Source: Alteromonas sp. a30 (GTDB lineage Bacteria > Pseudomonadota > Gammaproteobacteria > Enterobacterales > Alteromonadaceae). Taken from it: DNA of 64,000 bases. A program made the position numbers and the translations under genes. Of this stretch, positions 10,919-19,155 are shown in pieces. The notes under the pieces were generated by a model. That model was not told the DNA's origin. It did no database searches and saw nothing but the letters and a program-made list of their open reading frames with translations. Location: positions 1 to 64,000 of the forward strand of contig NZ_JABEPE010000017.1 of the NCBI RefSeq assembly GCF_026788005.1, given 5' to 3'. Each line of letters starts with the position of its first letter. Within the stretch, counting starts at the first letter, position 1.

Positions 10919-12247
10919 TCATTTTTTATTGATGAATTCTTCTACGATGACATGGGCGTTCGTGCCGCCTATCCCAAAGGAACTAATCCCTGCTCTGCGC
11001 GGAATATCGTTGGACTTCCAAGGAATGAGCTGAGTGTTCACATAAAACGGACTGTTATCGAAATCAATGCGTGGATTGGGCGTTTCAAAATTCAAGCTGG
11101 CTGGGATTTTTTGGTGCTTTAACGCCATGCACACTTTAATTAAGCTGGTGACGCCCGCGGCTTCTTCTAAGTGACCAATGTTGGTTTTTACCGAGCCAAT
11201 CGCACACTTCTCAGCAAATGCGGTGCCGCCAGCAGCACTGGAATACGCGGCCGACAACGCGCCAATTTCAATGGGGTCGCCAAGCAATGTACCTGTGCCG
11301 TGGGTTTCCACATAACCAATGCTGGTTGGGTTAACGTTAGCAATGCTAAGCGCTTCTTCAATCACTTGCTGTTGGCCAATTGCACTTGGCGCAACAAACC
11401 CTGCTTTTTGTGCGCCATCGTTATTAATAGCGCTACCGCGAATAACAGCGTGAATGTTGTCTCTGTCTTCAATGGCATCTTCCAGCAGCTTTAACACCAC
11501 AATGGCTGCGCCGTTGCCAAAAACGGTACCCGATGCACGTTCGTCAAAGGCATAGCAATGTCCGTCTTTAGATTGCACAAATTCGTCGCGATACAAATAA
11601 CCAGTGCGATGCGGCACTTTGATGTGAACTCCGCCAGCAAGGGCAATGTCGGTATCGCCGCTTAATAACGCTTGAATTGCCATATGAACCGCCACTAACG
11701 AGGTTGAACAAGCGGTTTGCACGTTTAAACTCGGGCCAGACAAATTCAACTTGTAAGATACCCTTGTGGCTAGATAGTCGTTCTCGTTTGCCAACTCCAT
11801 GAGCATGGATTTCACTGGATCGTTGGATTGCGCTTGCTGATGATAGGCGTGCAAGTTGTTGCGGAAATATTGGCTATTGCCCGCACCTGCGTAAACGCCA
11901 ATTAGCCCCGGATAGCTCTGCCAGTTGTAACCTGCATCTTCCAACGCTTCCCACGCACATTGCATAAATACGCGTTGTTGTGGATCCATTAATTCCGCTT
12001 CTGTGCCGGAATAGCCAAATAGGCCCGCGTCGAAATGGTCGATGTTATCGAGCACTGCGCCTGCATTCACAAACTGCGGATTGTTCCAGCTTGCGTTGTC
12101 GATATCATGTTCTTGTTCGCGCTCAAAAAAACGAATGGATTCGACGCCTTGTTCTAAGTTGCGCCAAAATTCAGACACAGTATTCGCGCCGGGAAACCGG
12201 CCCGACATACCAATAACCGCAATGGCATTTTGCATTTCGTTCATCAT
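10919..12247 (-). CDS. stand-alone PKS ketosynthase (first elongation KS)
   Basis: Single ketosynthase domain that should condense malonyl-ACP with the acyl group delivered by the A-PCP protein. It has the full catalytic set: Cys in QTACSTS (near 11709), His in VETHGTGT and His in NIGHLEE. It ends right after the C-terminal KS motif GGTNAHVIVEE. The start is the ATG at 12247, preceded by GGGGAG five bases upstream; an in-frame reading 24 codons longer overlaps the A-PCP gene and lacks such a site. The post-KS linker and DH belonging to this module are on the next protein, 30 bases downstream in the same frame, separated by TGA and then TAG. The active-site context resembles KS domains that follow NRPS modules, which fits the neighbour. 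Which acyl group it accepts is inference. Confidence 0.9.
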   Translation of the reverse strand: MMNEMQNAIAVIGMSGRFPGANTVSEFWRNLEQGVESIRFFEREQEHDIDNASWNNPQFVNAGAVLDNIDHFDAGLFGYSGTEAELMDPQQRVFMQCAWEALEDAGYNWQSYPGLIGVYAGAGNSQYFRNNLHAYHQQAQSNDPVKSMLMELANENDYLATRVSYKLNLSGPSLNVQTACSTSLVAVHMAIQALLSGDTDIALAGGVHIKVPHRTGYLYRDEFVQSKDGHCYAFDERASGTVFGNGAAIVVLKLLEDAIEDRDNIHAVIRGSAINNDGAQKAGFVAPSAIGQQQVIEEALSIANVNPTSIGYVETHGTGTLLGDPIEIGALSAAYSSAAGGTAFAEKCAIGSVKTNIGHLEEAAGVTSLIKVCMALKHQKIPASLNFETPNPRIDFDNSPFYVNTQLIPWKSNDIPRRAGISSFGIGGTNAHVIVEEFINKK

Positions 12248-12272
12248 ATAACTCCCCAACGACGCTTCCTCG

Positions 12273-14234
12273 CTACCCTTGCCTAAACGCTTGACGTCGG
12301 CGCTGACGGCGCGAGGCAATCACATCTGCCCTGACACCAAGTGCACTTGGCTGCACACCTTCATTTTCTTGGCTTAAGCCCAAATGTGCGCGCAAGTGTT
12401 TTGCCAGCGTGGAAACCGTTGGATATTGATAAATGCTTGTGGTGTCGAGGTTCAACGACCACGCTTGATTAATACTTTCGATTAACTTCGCCGCGCTAAT
12501 AGAATCACCGCCTAAGTCGTATAAGTTGTCGTTCACGCCAATTTTGAGTAACCCCAGTGCAGCGCTCCACAAGCGCACTAATTGTTGTTGAATATCGTCA
12601 CTGGCTGCTACAAATTCGGTGTCGATGTCGGGGCGCTCATTGCTCGGTTTTGGCAACGCTTTTCTATCGACCTTCCCGCTGTGTGTGAGCGGAATGTTGT
12701 CGAGCTGAAGAAACACGGCAGGAATGGCATGGGCAGGCAACACGGCACTTAAATGCTTGCGTAATTGAGTATCGGATTTTTTCTGGTTGTCGTGCATCAC
12801 AAGATACCCAATCAGCCTGTCGTGCTCGGAATCATCATCTTTCACTACGATGCTTTCTTTCACGCCATTCACCTGATTCATGGCACTTTCAATTTCGCCC
12901 AAACCAATGCGTACACCGTGGATTTTCACCACCCGATCGTTCCTGCCTAGCAGCGTAATGACACCGTGCGCGTCCATTTGCCCAATATCATGAGAGCGTA
13001 GCAATTTGCCTTCACCGAAAGGGTGATCAACAAATACCTCTGCGGTTTTTTCCTCGTCGTTTAAATAGCCCACCGCTAAATACTCGCCACCGATATACAA
13101 TTCACCTACTTCACCTTGTGTAACCGGTTGCATTTTCTCATCAAGAATAAGCAGCTCGGTATCTCTGCTGACAATGCCTGCTGGCGGGCGCTCGGGCCAC
13201 GTTTCTGGCAAACCAGTTAACTCATAAGTAGTGACCACAGGGTTTTCCGACATGCCATATTCGTTATACAAGCGGCATTGAATTTGGCTAAAAAGTTGGC
13301 GTATTTCTGGGGTGATAACTAACTGCTCGCCTGTACACATCACTTCTTGCAGTGATAATGGCAATGCTGCTCCTTTTGCCACTTCTTCGGCTAACCCTTG
13401 CAGCACAATACGCGAGGTCAACATGCGCTGTATTTGATGCTCATTGATAAGCGCTAACAATGCGGCGCCATCGGTACGCGCGGCTTCGGGAATAGGCACT
13501 AAGCTACCGCCGTTACCAAGCGATGACATGACTTCGGTAAGAAATACATCAAACCCAAGTGAAGCGATTTGCGCCGTGCGTAACGGCTGATAATTGCGCG
13601 ACTGTTGCACTTGCCAACGAATTTCATAGCTAAAGGCACGGTGCGTCATGGCAACGGGTTTGGGAATGCCGGTTGAACCTGATGTATGGATCACATAAGC
13701 GTGTGACAGCGGATGGATGTCTACCGATAAATTACTGGACGCTTGCTGTGCTAACGTGTCGCTTAAGGAGTCAACCACCAGCCATTGTGTTTTGCTGAGC
13801 GCTTTCGGTTTTTGCTTGGCATCTAACGCATTGGCGTTTTGCAAATGGGTTTGCGTGGTAAGTATAAACGGGCTGCTAATGCGGCTAAGAATGTCGTCCA
13901 TCAACGCGAGTGGCAACGTCGGATGCATTGGGCAAACTACCGCGCCGGTTTTCAATACCGCAAGTAAACTCACAATCCGCTCAATGCCCGGTTCAAGCCA
14001 AATGGCAACGTGTTGCCCTACTTGAACACCTTTGCTTTGCAAATAATGCGCTAGCTGATTAGCTCGCGAATTCACTTGCTCGTAAGTAAGGGTTTGATGA
14101 CCAGATAACACAGCCTCGCTATCCGCCAGCAGTTGCGCCCACCGTTCAAAACAGTGATGCATCAGTAGCGGATTATCGCGCATTTCTGTGTCAGACACCG
14201 TGCCCAATGCCTTGATATTAGTAAAAGATTTCAT
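12273..14234 (-). CDS. NRPS adenylation-peptidyl carrier protein didomain
   Basis: Activates an amino (or other carboxylic) acid with ATP and tethers it to its own carrier domain, probably to start the polyketide. Adenylation motifs are visible: HTSGSTGIPKP, YNEYGMSE, the HDIGQMDAHG region and the A10 Lys in THSGKVDR. The PCP has LGGDSIS with the phosphopantetheine Ser. There is no condensation domain, so it behaves like a loading module. Aligning by eye with the GrsA pocket gives D-V-T-L-M-T-E-V-V-K, which matches no standard code I can recall, so the substrate is open. The start is taken at the ATG at 14234, with a weak AGG upstream; a TTG 16 codons earlier adds a Cys-rich, unlikely leader. 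It lies between the aminotransferase and the lone KS in one operon, 25 bases ahead of the KS start. Confidence 0.9.
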   Translation of the reverse strand: MKSFTNIKALGTVSDTEMRDNPLLMHHCFERWAQLLADSEAVLSGHQTLTYEQVNSRANQLAHYLQSKGVQVGQHVAIWLEPGIERIVSLLAVLKTGAVVCPMHPTLPLALMDDILSRISSPFILTTQTHLQNANALDAKQKPKALSKTQWLVVDSLSDTLAQQASSNLSVDIHPLSHAYVIHTSGSTGIPKPVAMTHRAFSYEIRWQVQQSRNYQPLRTAQIASLGFDVFLTEVMSSLGNGGSLVPIPEAARTDGAALLALINEHQIQRMLTSRIVLQGLAEEVAKGAALPLSLQEVMCTGEQLVITPEIRQLFSQIQCRLYNEYGMSENPVVTTYELTGLPETWPERPPAGIVSRDTELLILDEKMQPVTQGEVGELYIGGEYLAVGYLNDEEKTAEVFVDHPFGEGKLLRSHDIGQMDAHGVITLLGRNDRVVKIHGVRIGLGEIESAMNQVNGVKESIVVKDDDSEHDRLIGYLVMHDNQKKSDTQLRKHLSAVLPAHAIPAVFLQLDNIPLTHSGKVDRKALPKPSNERPDIDTEFVAASDDIQQQLVRLWSAALGLLKIGVNDNLYDLGGDSISAAKLIESINQAWSLNLDTTSIYQYPTVSTLAKHLRAHLGLSQENEGVQPSALGVRADVIASRRQRRRQAFRQG

Positions 14235-14301
14235 ATTGCCTGTTTGCCTGTTACAGCATTTTTTAGTTTTTATGAATAGCAATAATGACTAACAGCTAGG
14301 G

Positions 14302-15459
14302 CTACGCCGTTGCCAAATGAGCAGCTTTATTTTTCTGCTTTTCTTGTTGTTTTGGTTCAGCCGCTTTTTGTGCGACAAAACGGGCATCAACCGCACTCAA
14401 ACATTGTGCAATTTTCTGCATTTGTTCATCTGTTCCAATCGAAATACGGCGGTGCATCGGCGTAATACCGTGACCTAACGCCACTTCTCGAATGTAAATG
14501 AGGTTGTCTTCCAGCACGGACAAATCCACGCTTTCGTCTTGAAATTCCACTAATAAAAAGTTGCTATAACCGGAAATAATGCTGCGTACACAGGCTAAGT
14601 CTTTGATGGCCTCAATAAAGTTTCGCTTCGCAAGCTCAATGCCTTTCACGTTGCTTTGCATGCGCTCCAGCCCTTCTTCTGATAGGGATTGACGCGAGAC
14701 TTGGGTAACGGGTTCTGGCACCGGATAAGGCGCCATAACGCGATAAATGATGTCAATGACTTCTTCGCTGGCAAGGATAAAACCGCAACGCACAGCCGCT
14801 AGGCCAAAGGCTTTGGAAAGGGTGCGAATAACCACTAAATTTGGATATTGTTCGATAAGGTCAACACAAGTGCTTTCTGGGCAAAATTCAATGTAGGCTT
14901 CGTCAACCACAACGAGCGAGGTGTCTTTGGTGTGCTCTAAAAGCGAAATTAACTCTTCGCGGCTAGTGCGATTTCCCGTGGGGTTATTCGGCGAACACAA
15001 GAAAATCACTTTAGCAGGGGTTAATTTCGCCAGTTTTTGCAAATCAATGGCATAAGAACTCAAGCGAGGAACTGTCACCACATCCACGCCGTACATTTCA
15101 GCAGTCAAACGGTACATGGCATAAGTGGGTGGCATATCCACCACGGCATCTTCGCCGGGAACGCAAAATGCGCGGATCACCATTTCAATTGCTTCATCCG
15201 CACCACGCACAATCGCCACTTGATCAGCGTTAATATGGTTATTACAAAAATCGGCGTAAGCTTGGCGTAATCTGAAGTCTTGAAATTCTGGATAGAGATT
15301 ATATTCGGAACTATCAATGGTTAATCCGTTAAATGAATTTTGCAGTTCATTTGTGTCTAACCAAATTTCTCTTTTATCTTTACTTTCTTCTTTTGGAGAA
15401 CGGTAAGGAGATTCAATTTCCAATACTCTTGGCAAACATAACTTACTTGCAATACCCAT
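14302..15459 (-). CDS. HisC-like PLP-dependent aminotransferase
   Basis: Fold-type I aminotransferase of the histidinol-phosphate aminotransferase family. Seen: the SPNNPTG substrate/PLP motif, VVDEAYIEF with the PLP-binding Asp, and TLSKAFGLAAVRCG with the Schiff-base Lys. Length (385 residues) is slightly above family norm because of a Lys/Gln/Ala-rich tail of about 25 residues. The start ATG has GAGGTGG eight bases upstream. It is the first gene of the operon running into A-PCP, KS and PKS, with no histidine genes nearby, so a role in making or modifying the amino-acid building block is more likely than histidine synthesis. Some relatives are decarboxylases (CobD) or other aminotransferases, and sequence alone does not decide. 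The role is inferred from context. Confidence 0.8.
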   Translation of the reverse strand: MGIASKLCLPRVLEIESPYRSPKEESKDKREIWLDTNELQNSFNGLTIDSSEYNLYPEFQDFRLRQAYADFCNNHINADQVAIVRGADEAIEMVIRAFCVPGEDAVVDMPPTYAMYRLTAEMYGVDVVTVPRLSSYAIDLQKLAKLTPAKVIFLCSPNNPTGNRTSREELISLLEHTKDTSLVVVDEAYIEFCPESTCVDLIEQYPNLVVIRTLSKAFGLAAVRCGFILASEEVIDIIYRVMAPYPVPEPVTQVSRQSLSEEGLERMQSNVKGIELAKRNFIEAIKDLACVRSIISGYSNFLLVEFQDESVDLSVLEDNLIYIREVALGHGITPMHRRISIGTDEQMQKIAQCLSAVDARFVAQKAAEPKQQEKQKNKAAHLATA

Positions 15460-15830
15460 ACTTAACCACCTCTAGCTTGAGAAATTGAAGACAACAAGTT
15501 GAAGCAAAAACCGAAACACTTTTATATCCACCGACAGCTTCAAATTAAAATTTGCAACGCATTACGGTCAAATTACTGGCCTAGCTTACGAATGAAGTTG
15601 ATACTATGTCAATAAAAAAAGTATAACTTTTGACATTTTTTGATATCTTTTAAACTCTTAAAGAGTATATTAATACCCACCTTTGACCCCAATTAAATTC
15701 TCATTTCTTTCTAAATCATGAATTTATAAAAGATGAGACTCTTTTTTATCTCAACCGATTTATTTTGCATAAAAAGTTTAGGCAAGTTTTGATGAATTAA
15801 ACGATCAATTAACGGTGGTAAATAAATTAA
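15460..15830. promoter_or_regulatory. AT-rich spacer, probable promoter of the aminotransferase-PKS operon
   Basis: No open frame of note. The stretch is strongly AT-rich and separates two same-strand gene groups (AT genes upstream, aminotransferase downstream). A promoter for the downstream genes is expected here. I could not pick a convincing -35/-10 pair, operator or terminator by eye. Confidence 0.4.
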
Positions 15831-16811
15831 TTATGCATAATCAAAAGTAAAAAGAAGGGTTTCCCAATTTTGTAGATCTTTCCCAAACGGAGAGAGAATT
15901 GGAAAAATTTCTGATTTTCCTGAATACGCTTGGTTATATTTAATTAAATTGCTGAACGTGCCGTTTGGGCCAACATCAATGTAACGATAATTCCCTGAAT
16001 TTTCTAAATGCGAAACCGTTTGATTTAAATTGATTGGCTGCCTGAAAACTTGCCACAAATGCTGCGAATCAAACCGTGTTACCGGCAAACTGGTTGCACA
16101 GGAATGCAGTGTTATGTTGGGTGAAGAATAAGTGTATTGGTTCAGCAAGACAGTGCTTTGCTGCTGAAGCGGCTCAATAGCCGAGGAGTGAAAAGGAATG
16201 CTCACAGGCAAGCGTAAGAAGGTTTCCCCACTTTGTTTCAACCTCGACTCAACTAGAGGAATATTGGCCTCTGTTACGGCTAGCAAAAAGTTGTTGTGTA
16301 AATTGATTGCCGCGACTTCACTGTGCTGTCGCAAAATATCGCAACGCTGTTGCATCTCCGGTTCTGCAAGCACCGCAATAAGGGTTCCCGGTATGCTCGC
16401 TTGATACAGAAACTCTCCTTGCTGTATGACTAATTGCAAAGCGCTTTCTAAAGGTAATACGCCTGCAACAGCGGCAGCAGCTACCTCACCTAAACTTGCG
16501 CCAACCACAATATCTGGCTCGATGCCGTTTTCACGCAGCGCGGTTGCCAAAGCGTATTCCACCATAAATATGGCGGGGTGACTGTAGCGAATATCGTTAA
16601 ACGGCTCACGAGCATTAACCGCCGGATCGTAGAGTTTTTCAAGTAACGAAGGTCGACCACTGGCTTGAATGAGCGCATCAATCTGCTGCATGGTTTCCTG
16701 AAACTCGGGAATGTCCTGCATCATGTCTTTCGCCATGTGATAGCTCTGGGAGCCCTGCCCAGAGAACATGAACACGATGGGCAAACTGCCGTTACTTGAA
16801 GACGCCAACAT
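15831..16811 (-). CDS. trans-acting acyl hydrolase (AT homologue)
   Basis: Acyltransferase-fold protein with the GxSxG nucleophile in GASLGE (Ser about residue 106) and a His in IPFHSSA. The Arg that holds the malonyl carboxylate in true malonyl-transferases (as in LVKKRGD of the neighbour) is Gln here (LVIQQGE, about residue 131), and the usual AFHS motif reads PFHS. In trans-AT clusters such divergent second ATs are typically editing acyl hydrolases that clear stalled chains from ACPs (PedC-like); this assignment is by family and residue logic. It starts 7 bases after the malonyl-transferase stop, so the two are translated together. It could still be an AT for a non-carboxylated acyl group. 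Confidence 0.78.
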   Translation of the reverse strand: MLASSSNGSLPIVFMFSGQGSQSYHMAKDMMQDIPEFQETMQQIDALIQASGRPSLLEKLYDPAVNAREPFNDIRYSHPAIFMVEYALATALRENGIEPDIVVGASLGEVAAAAVAGVLPLESALQLVIQQGEFLYQASIPGTLIAVLAEPEMQQRCDILRQHSEVAAINLHNNFLLAVTEANIPLVESRLKQSGETFLRLPVSIPFHSSAIEPLQQQSTVLLNQYTYSSPNITLHSCATSLPVTRFDSQHLWQVFRQPINLNQTVSHLENSGNYRYIDVGPNGTFSNLIKYNQAYSGKSEIFPILSPFGKDLQNWETLLFTFDYA

Positions 16812-16818
16812 ACGCGCG

Positions 16819-17664
16819 TTACTTCGCCTTTTTAATATCGCGTAATAACTTGGTTAACACGTTGCCATTACCCAGCTCAACAAAGTCGGTTACGCCTTGC
16901 TGCATCATGTAGTCCACGCTGTCGGTCCAGCGCACAGAGTGGGTAATTTGCTGTGAAAGGTTGTCCACTATTTCACCGTTTTTGTAGGGCATTGCCGTAA
17001 CATTGGAGATAACCGGTGTGTTGAGGTTCGCGAAAATAAAGCCTTGTAAAAAGGTGTTAAACTTCTCGCTCGCATCTTGCATAAAGCGTGAATGAAAGGC
17101 TCCGCTGGTTTTCAAGGCGACAAAAATTGTGCGTCCTTGCTGAATAATCGGCTGGAATTTCTCAACTTCTTCTTTCATACCTGAAATAACGATTTGCTTA
17201 GGCGAATTGAAGTTGGCAATTTGCACATTGTTCAAACCATTTTCTTTGAGCGCCGCTTCGATTTCTTCTTTGCTTGAATTGACGATGGCTGCCATGCCGC
17301 CACCTCGCGCCTGACTCATTAAGTCGCCGCGTTTTTTCACTAGCATTAGGCCCGTTTCAAAACTGAACGCTTCTGCCGCTAATAAGGCGTTATATTCCCC
17401 TAAACTGTGACCGGCTACAAAATCAGGTTTAACACCACTGCTTTGAATTTCTTTGAAATAAGATAAGGCGTTTACCACATATAACGCGGGCTGAGTGAAT
17501 TTGGTGTCGCCAAGTTGTTCCAGTGGATCTTCAACACATAACTCTTTGATGGAGTAGCCTAAAATGCAATCCGCTTTGTTAGTCAGTTCTGGAAATTCAT
17601 CGAATAAGTTGGCCCCCATGCCTTTTGCTTGCGCGCCTTGCCCCGGAAATACGTATGCTTTCAT
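16819..17664 (-). CDS. trans-acting malonyl-CoA:ACP acyltransferase
   Basis: Loads malonyl units in trans onto the AT-less PKS modules. It is FabD-like with all key residues: FPGQGAQ at the N-terminus, GHSLGEY with Ser 87, Arg 112 in KKRGD for the malonyl carboxylate, and GAFHS with His 191, the malonyl-specific pattern. Length of 281 residues suits a single AT domain. A good AGGAG lies before the ATG. It sits between the decarboxylating KS and the acyl hydrolase on the same strand; the 166-base gap upstream holds no gene. As the only complete malonyl-specific AT in view it should serve all modules. Confidence 0.92.
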   Translation of the reverse strand: MKAYVFPGQGAQAKGMGANLFDEFPELTNKADCILGYSIKELCVEDPLEQLGDTKFTQPALYVVNALSYFKEIQSSGVKPDFVAGHSLGEYNALLAAEAFSFETGLMLVKKRGDLMSQARGGGMAAIVNSSKEEIEAALKENGLNNVQIANFNSPKQIVISGMKEEVEKFQPIIQQGRTIFVALKTSGAFHSRFMQDASEKFNTFLQGFIFANLNTPVISNVTAMPYKNGEIVDNLSQQITHSVRWTDSVDYMMQQGVTDFVELGNGNVLTKLLRDIKKAK

Positions 17665-17830
17665 TGTGTTACTCCTGAAACGTCATCTGCTATGCAGAGG
17701 ATTAATACGGATATTCTTGTTCTTTTTGCCGTTCTTTTTTGCGTTCTTTTGTGCATTAACTTGGTCGCTGATTCCTCTTGCTAAATCGCAAAGGGAACTT
17801 CAACCCTTGGCGCTCCATCAAGCCAAATGA

Positions 17831-19144
17831 CTACGGACCCCAACGCTCGAAGCACATAGCGCTGCTAATGCCGCCAAATCCCATGCTCATACTCAACGCA
17901 ATATTGCTTTGATGCGGCACCGCTTGAGTGCGCACCCAGTTCATGTCGGCAATGGGGTTGTCTAAATTGCGGCACGGATGCAGTTGTCCTGCTTGCATTT
18001 GTAATAATGTTGCGGCTATTTCCACTGCTCCTGCGGCGGTAAGGCCGTGCCCTGTAATGGATTTAGTGGCGTTAACATAAGCATGTTGCAAACCACATTG
18101 TTGTAATGCCTGAATTTCTATTTCGTCGCCAATGGTGGAACCTGTGCCGTGGGGGTTAACGTAATCCACTTCGCTTGCGGCAATACCCGCTTGGTTTAAG
18201 GATTGTTGGATCACGTACTTTTCGCCTTCTAGGGAAGGATCTGGATTACGGTTTGCGTCCAACCCAAGGCCCATGCCTCTTACTCGTGCATAAGGGGAGA
18301 TTTGGCGTTGTTGTGCATGTTCGGCGCGTTCAATCACAATGGCGGCGCAACCTTCTCCAAAAATGAAGCCGTTTCGGTCTTTATCGAAGGTTCTGGCAGC
18401 TAATTCTGGTGCATCGGCGAATTTGTCTGACCCCATTGCGCCAATGGTGCGAAAACCTTGGCATTCCAAGTACGACAAATCCATCATCGCCCCAATGGCA
18501 ATGCATGCGTCTACTTGCCCCGACATCACCGCATTCACCGCTTGAATTACCGCGACTTGCCCACTGGCAGAAGCACTACCCAAGGTGTAAGCGAAACCAC
18601 GAATACCAAAGTGCTCGGTGCATAAACCACACAGGTCACTGTCCATAAAAGTCATGGCATGTGTGGGTTTAATAAATTTGGGTTTAGTGGCGTATTTTTG
18701 CTGCATTTCCAGCAAGCTACGCTGTTGGACATTCGAACCGCCAATAATAAGCCCAACTCGGCGCGGATCGACATCGGCTAATTTAGCTTCTTGCCACGCT
18801 TCATCTAGCGTAGCGAGCGCCATTTGACCCGTTAACGAGATATTGCGAAGGCTCTTTTTGGGCACACTTTCCGGCATCATTAACTGCGTAACTTCCGCCC
18901 CAATAAAGCCTGTTTCACCCTCTGCCATGAGCTCATCAGGTAAGGCTCGGCCTGCTCGCTGCATGTACCCAAAGGCATGTTCAGCCTTTAACAGCGCCGA
19001 CAAAAACGATGATTTACCCTGACCAATCGCCGAAGTAATCCCCATTGCCGATACACATATATCATTGGCAATGGGCTGAGCGTAAAACGACGTTGGGGAA
19101 CGGCTCGCGCTCGAGCCCGCATTTGAATGAGAAACCTGACTCAT
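17831..19144 (-). CDS. KS-like malonyl-ACP decarboxylase (Cys-to-Ser), beta-branching cassette
   Basis: FabF/KS-fold free-standing enzyme. The nucleophile position reads GSASASG, so Ser 192 replaces the catalytic Cys, while both His motifs remain (VNPHGTGS and SITGHGL). Such KS(S) proteins occur in HMG-CoA-synthase-type beta-branching cassettes (CurC, JamG and PksF types), where they decarboxylate malonyl-ACP to acetyl-ACP as the nucleophile for the branch. The residue change is read directly; the role follows from the family. No HMG synthase, donor ACP or enoyl-CoA hydratase partner is visible, so those should lie left of the window if the cassette is complete. It follows the oxygenase gene by 11 bases. 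Confidence 0.85.
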   Translation of the reverse strand: MSQVSHSNAGSSASRSPTSFYAQPIANDICVSAMGITSAIGQGKSSFLSALLKAEHAFGYMQRAGRALPDELMAEGETGFIGAEVTQLMMPESVPKKSLRNISLTGQMALATLDEAWQEAKLADVDPRRVGLIIGGSNVQQRSLLEMQQKYATKPKFIKPTHAMTFMDSDLCGLCTEHFGIRGFAYTLGSASASGQVAVIQAVNAVMSGQVDACIAIGAMMDLSYLECQGFRTIGAMGSDKFADAPELAARTFDKDRNGFIFGEGCAAIVIERAEHAQQRQISPYARVRGMGLGLDANRNPDPSLEGEKYVIQQSLNQAGIAASEVDYVNPHGTGSTIGDEIEIQALQQCGLQHAYVNATKSITGHGLTAAGAVEIAATLLQMQAGQLHPCRNLDNPIADMNWVRTQAVPHQSNIALSMSMGFGGISSAMCFERWGP

Positions 19145-19155
19145 ACTTACTTCGC

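Noticed and set aside
14302-15459. Assignment of the aminotransferase as hisC of histidine synthesis
   Set aside because: No other his genes nearby and it heads a PKS operon; the family match is real but the pathway is doubtful, so no symbol was given.
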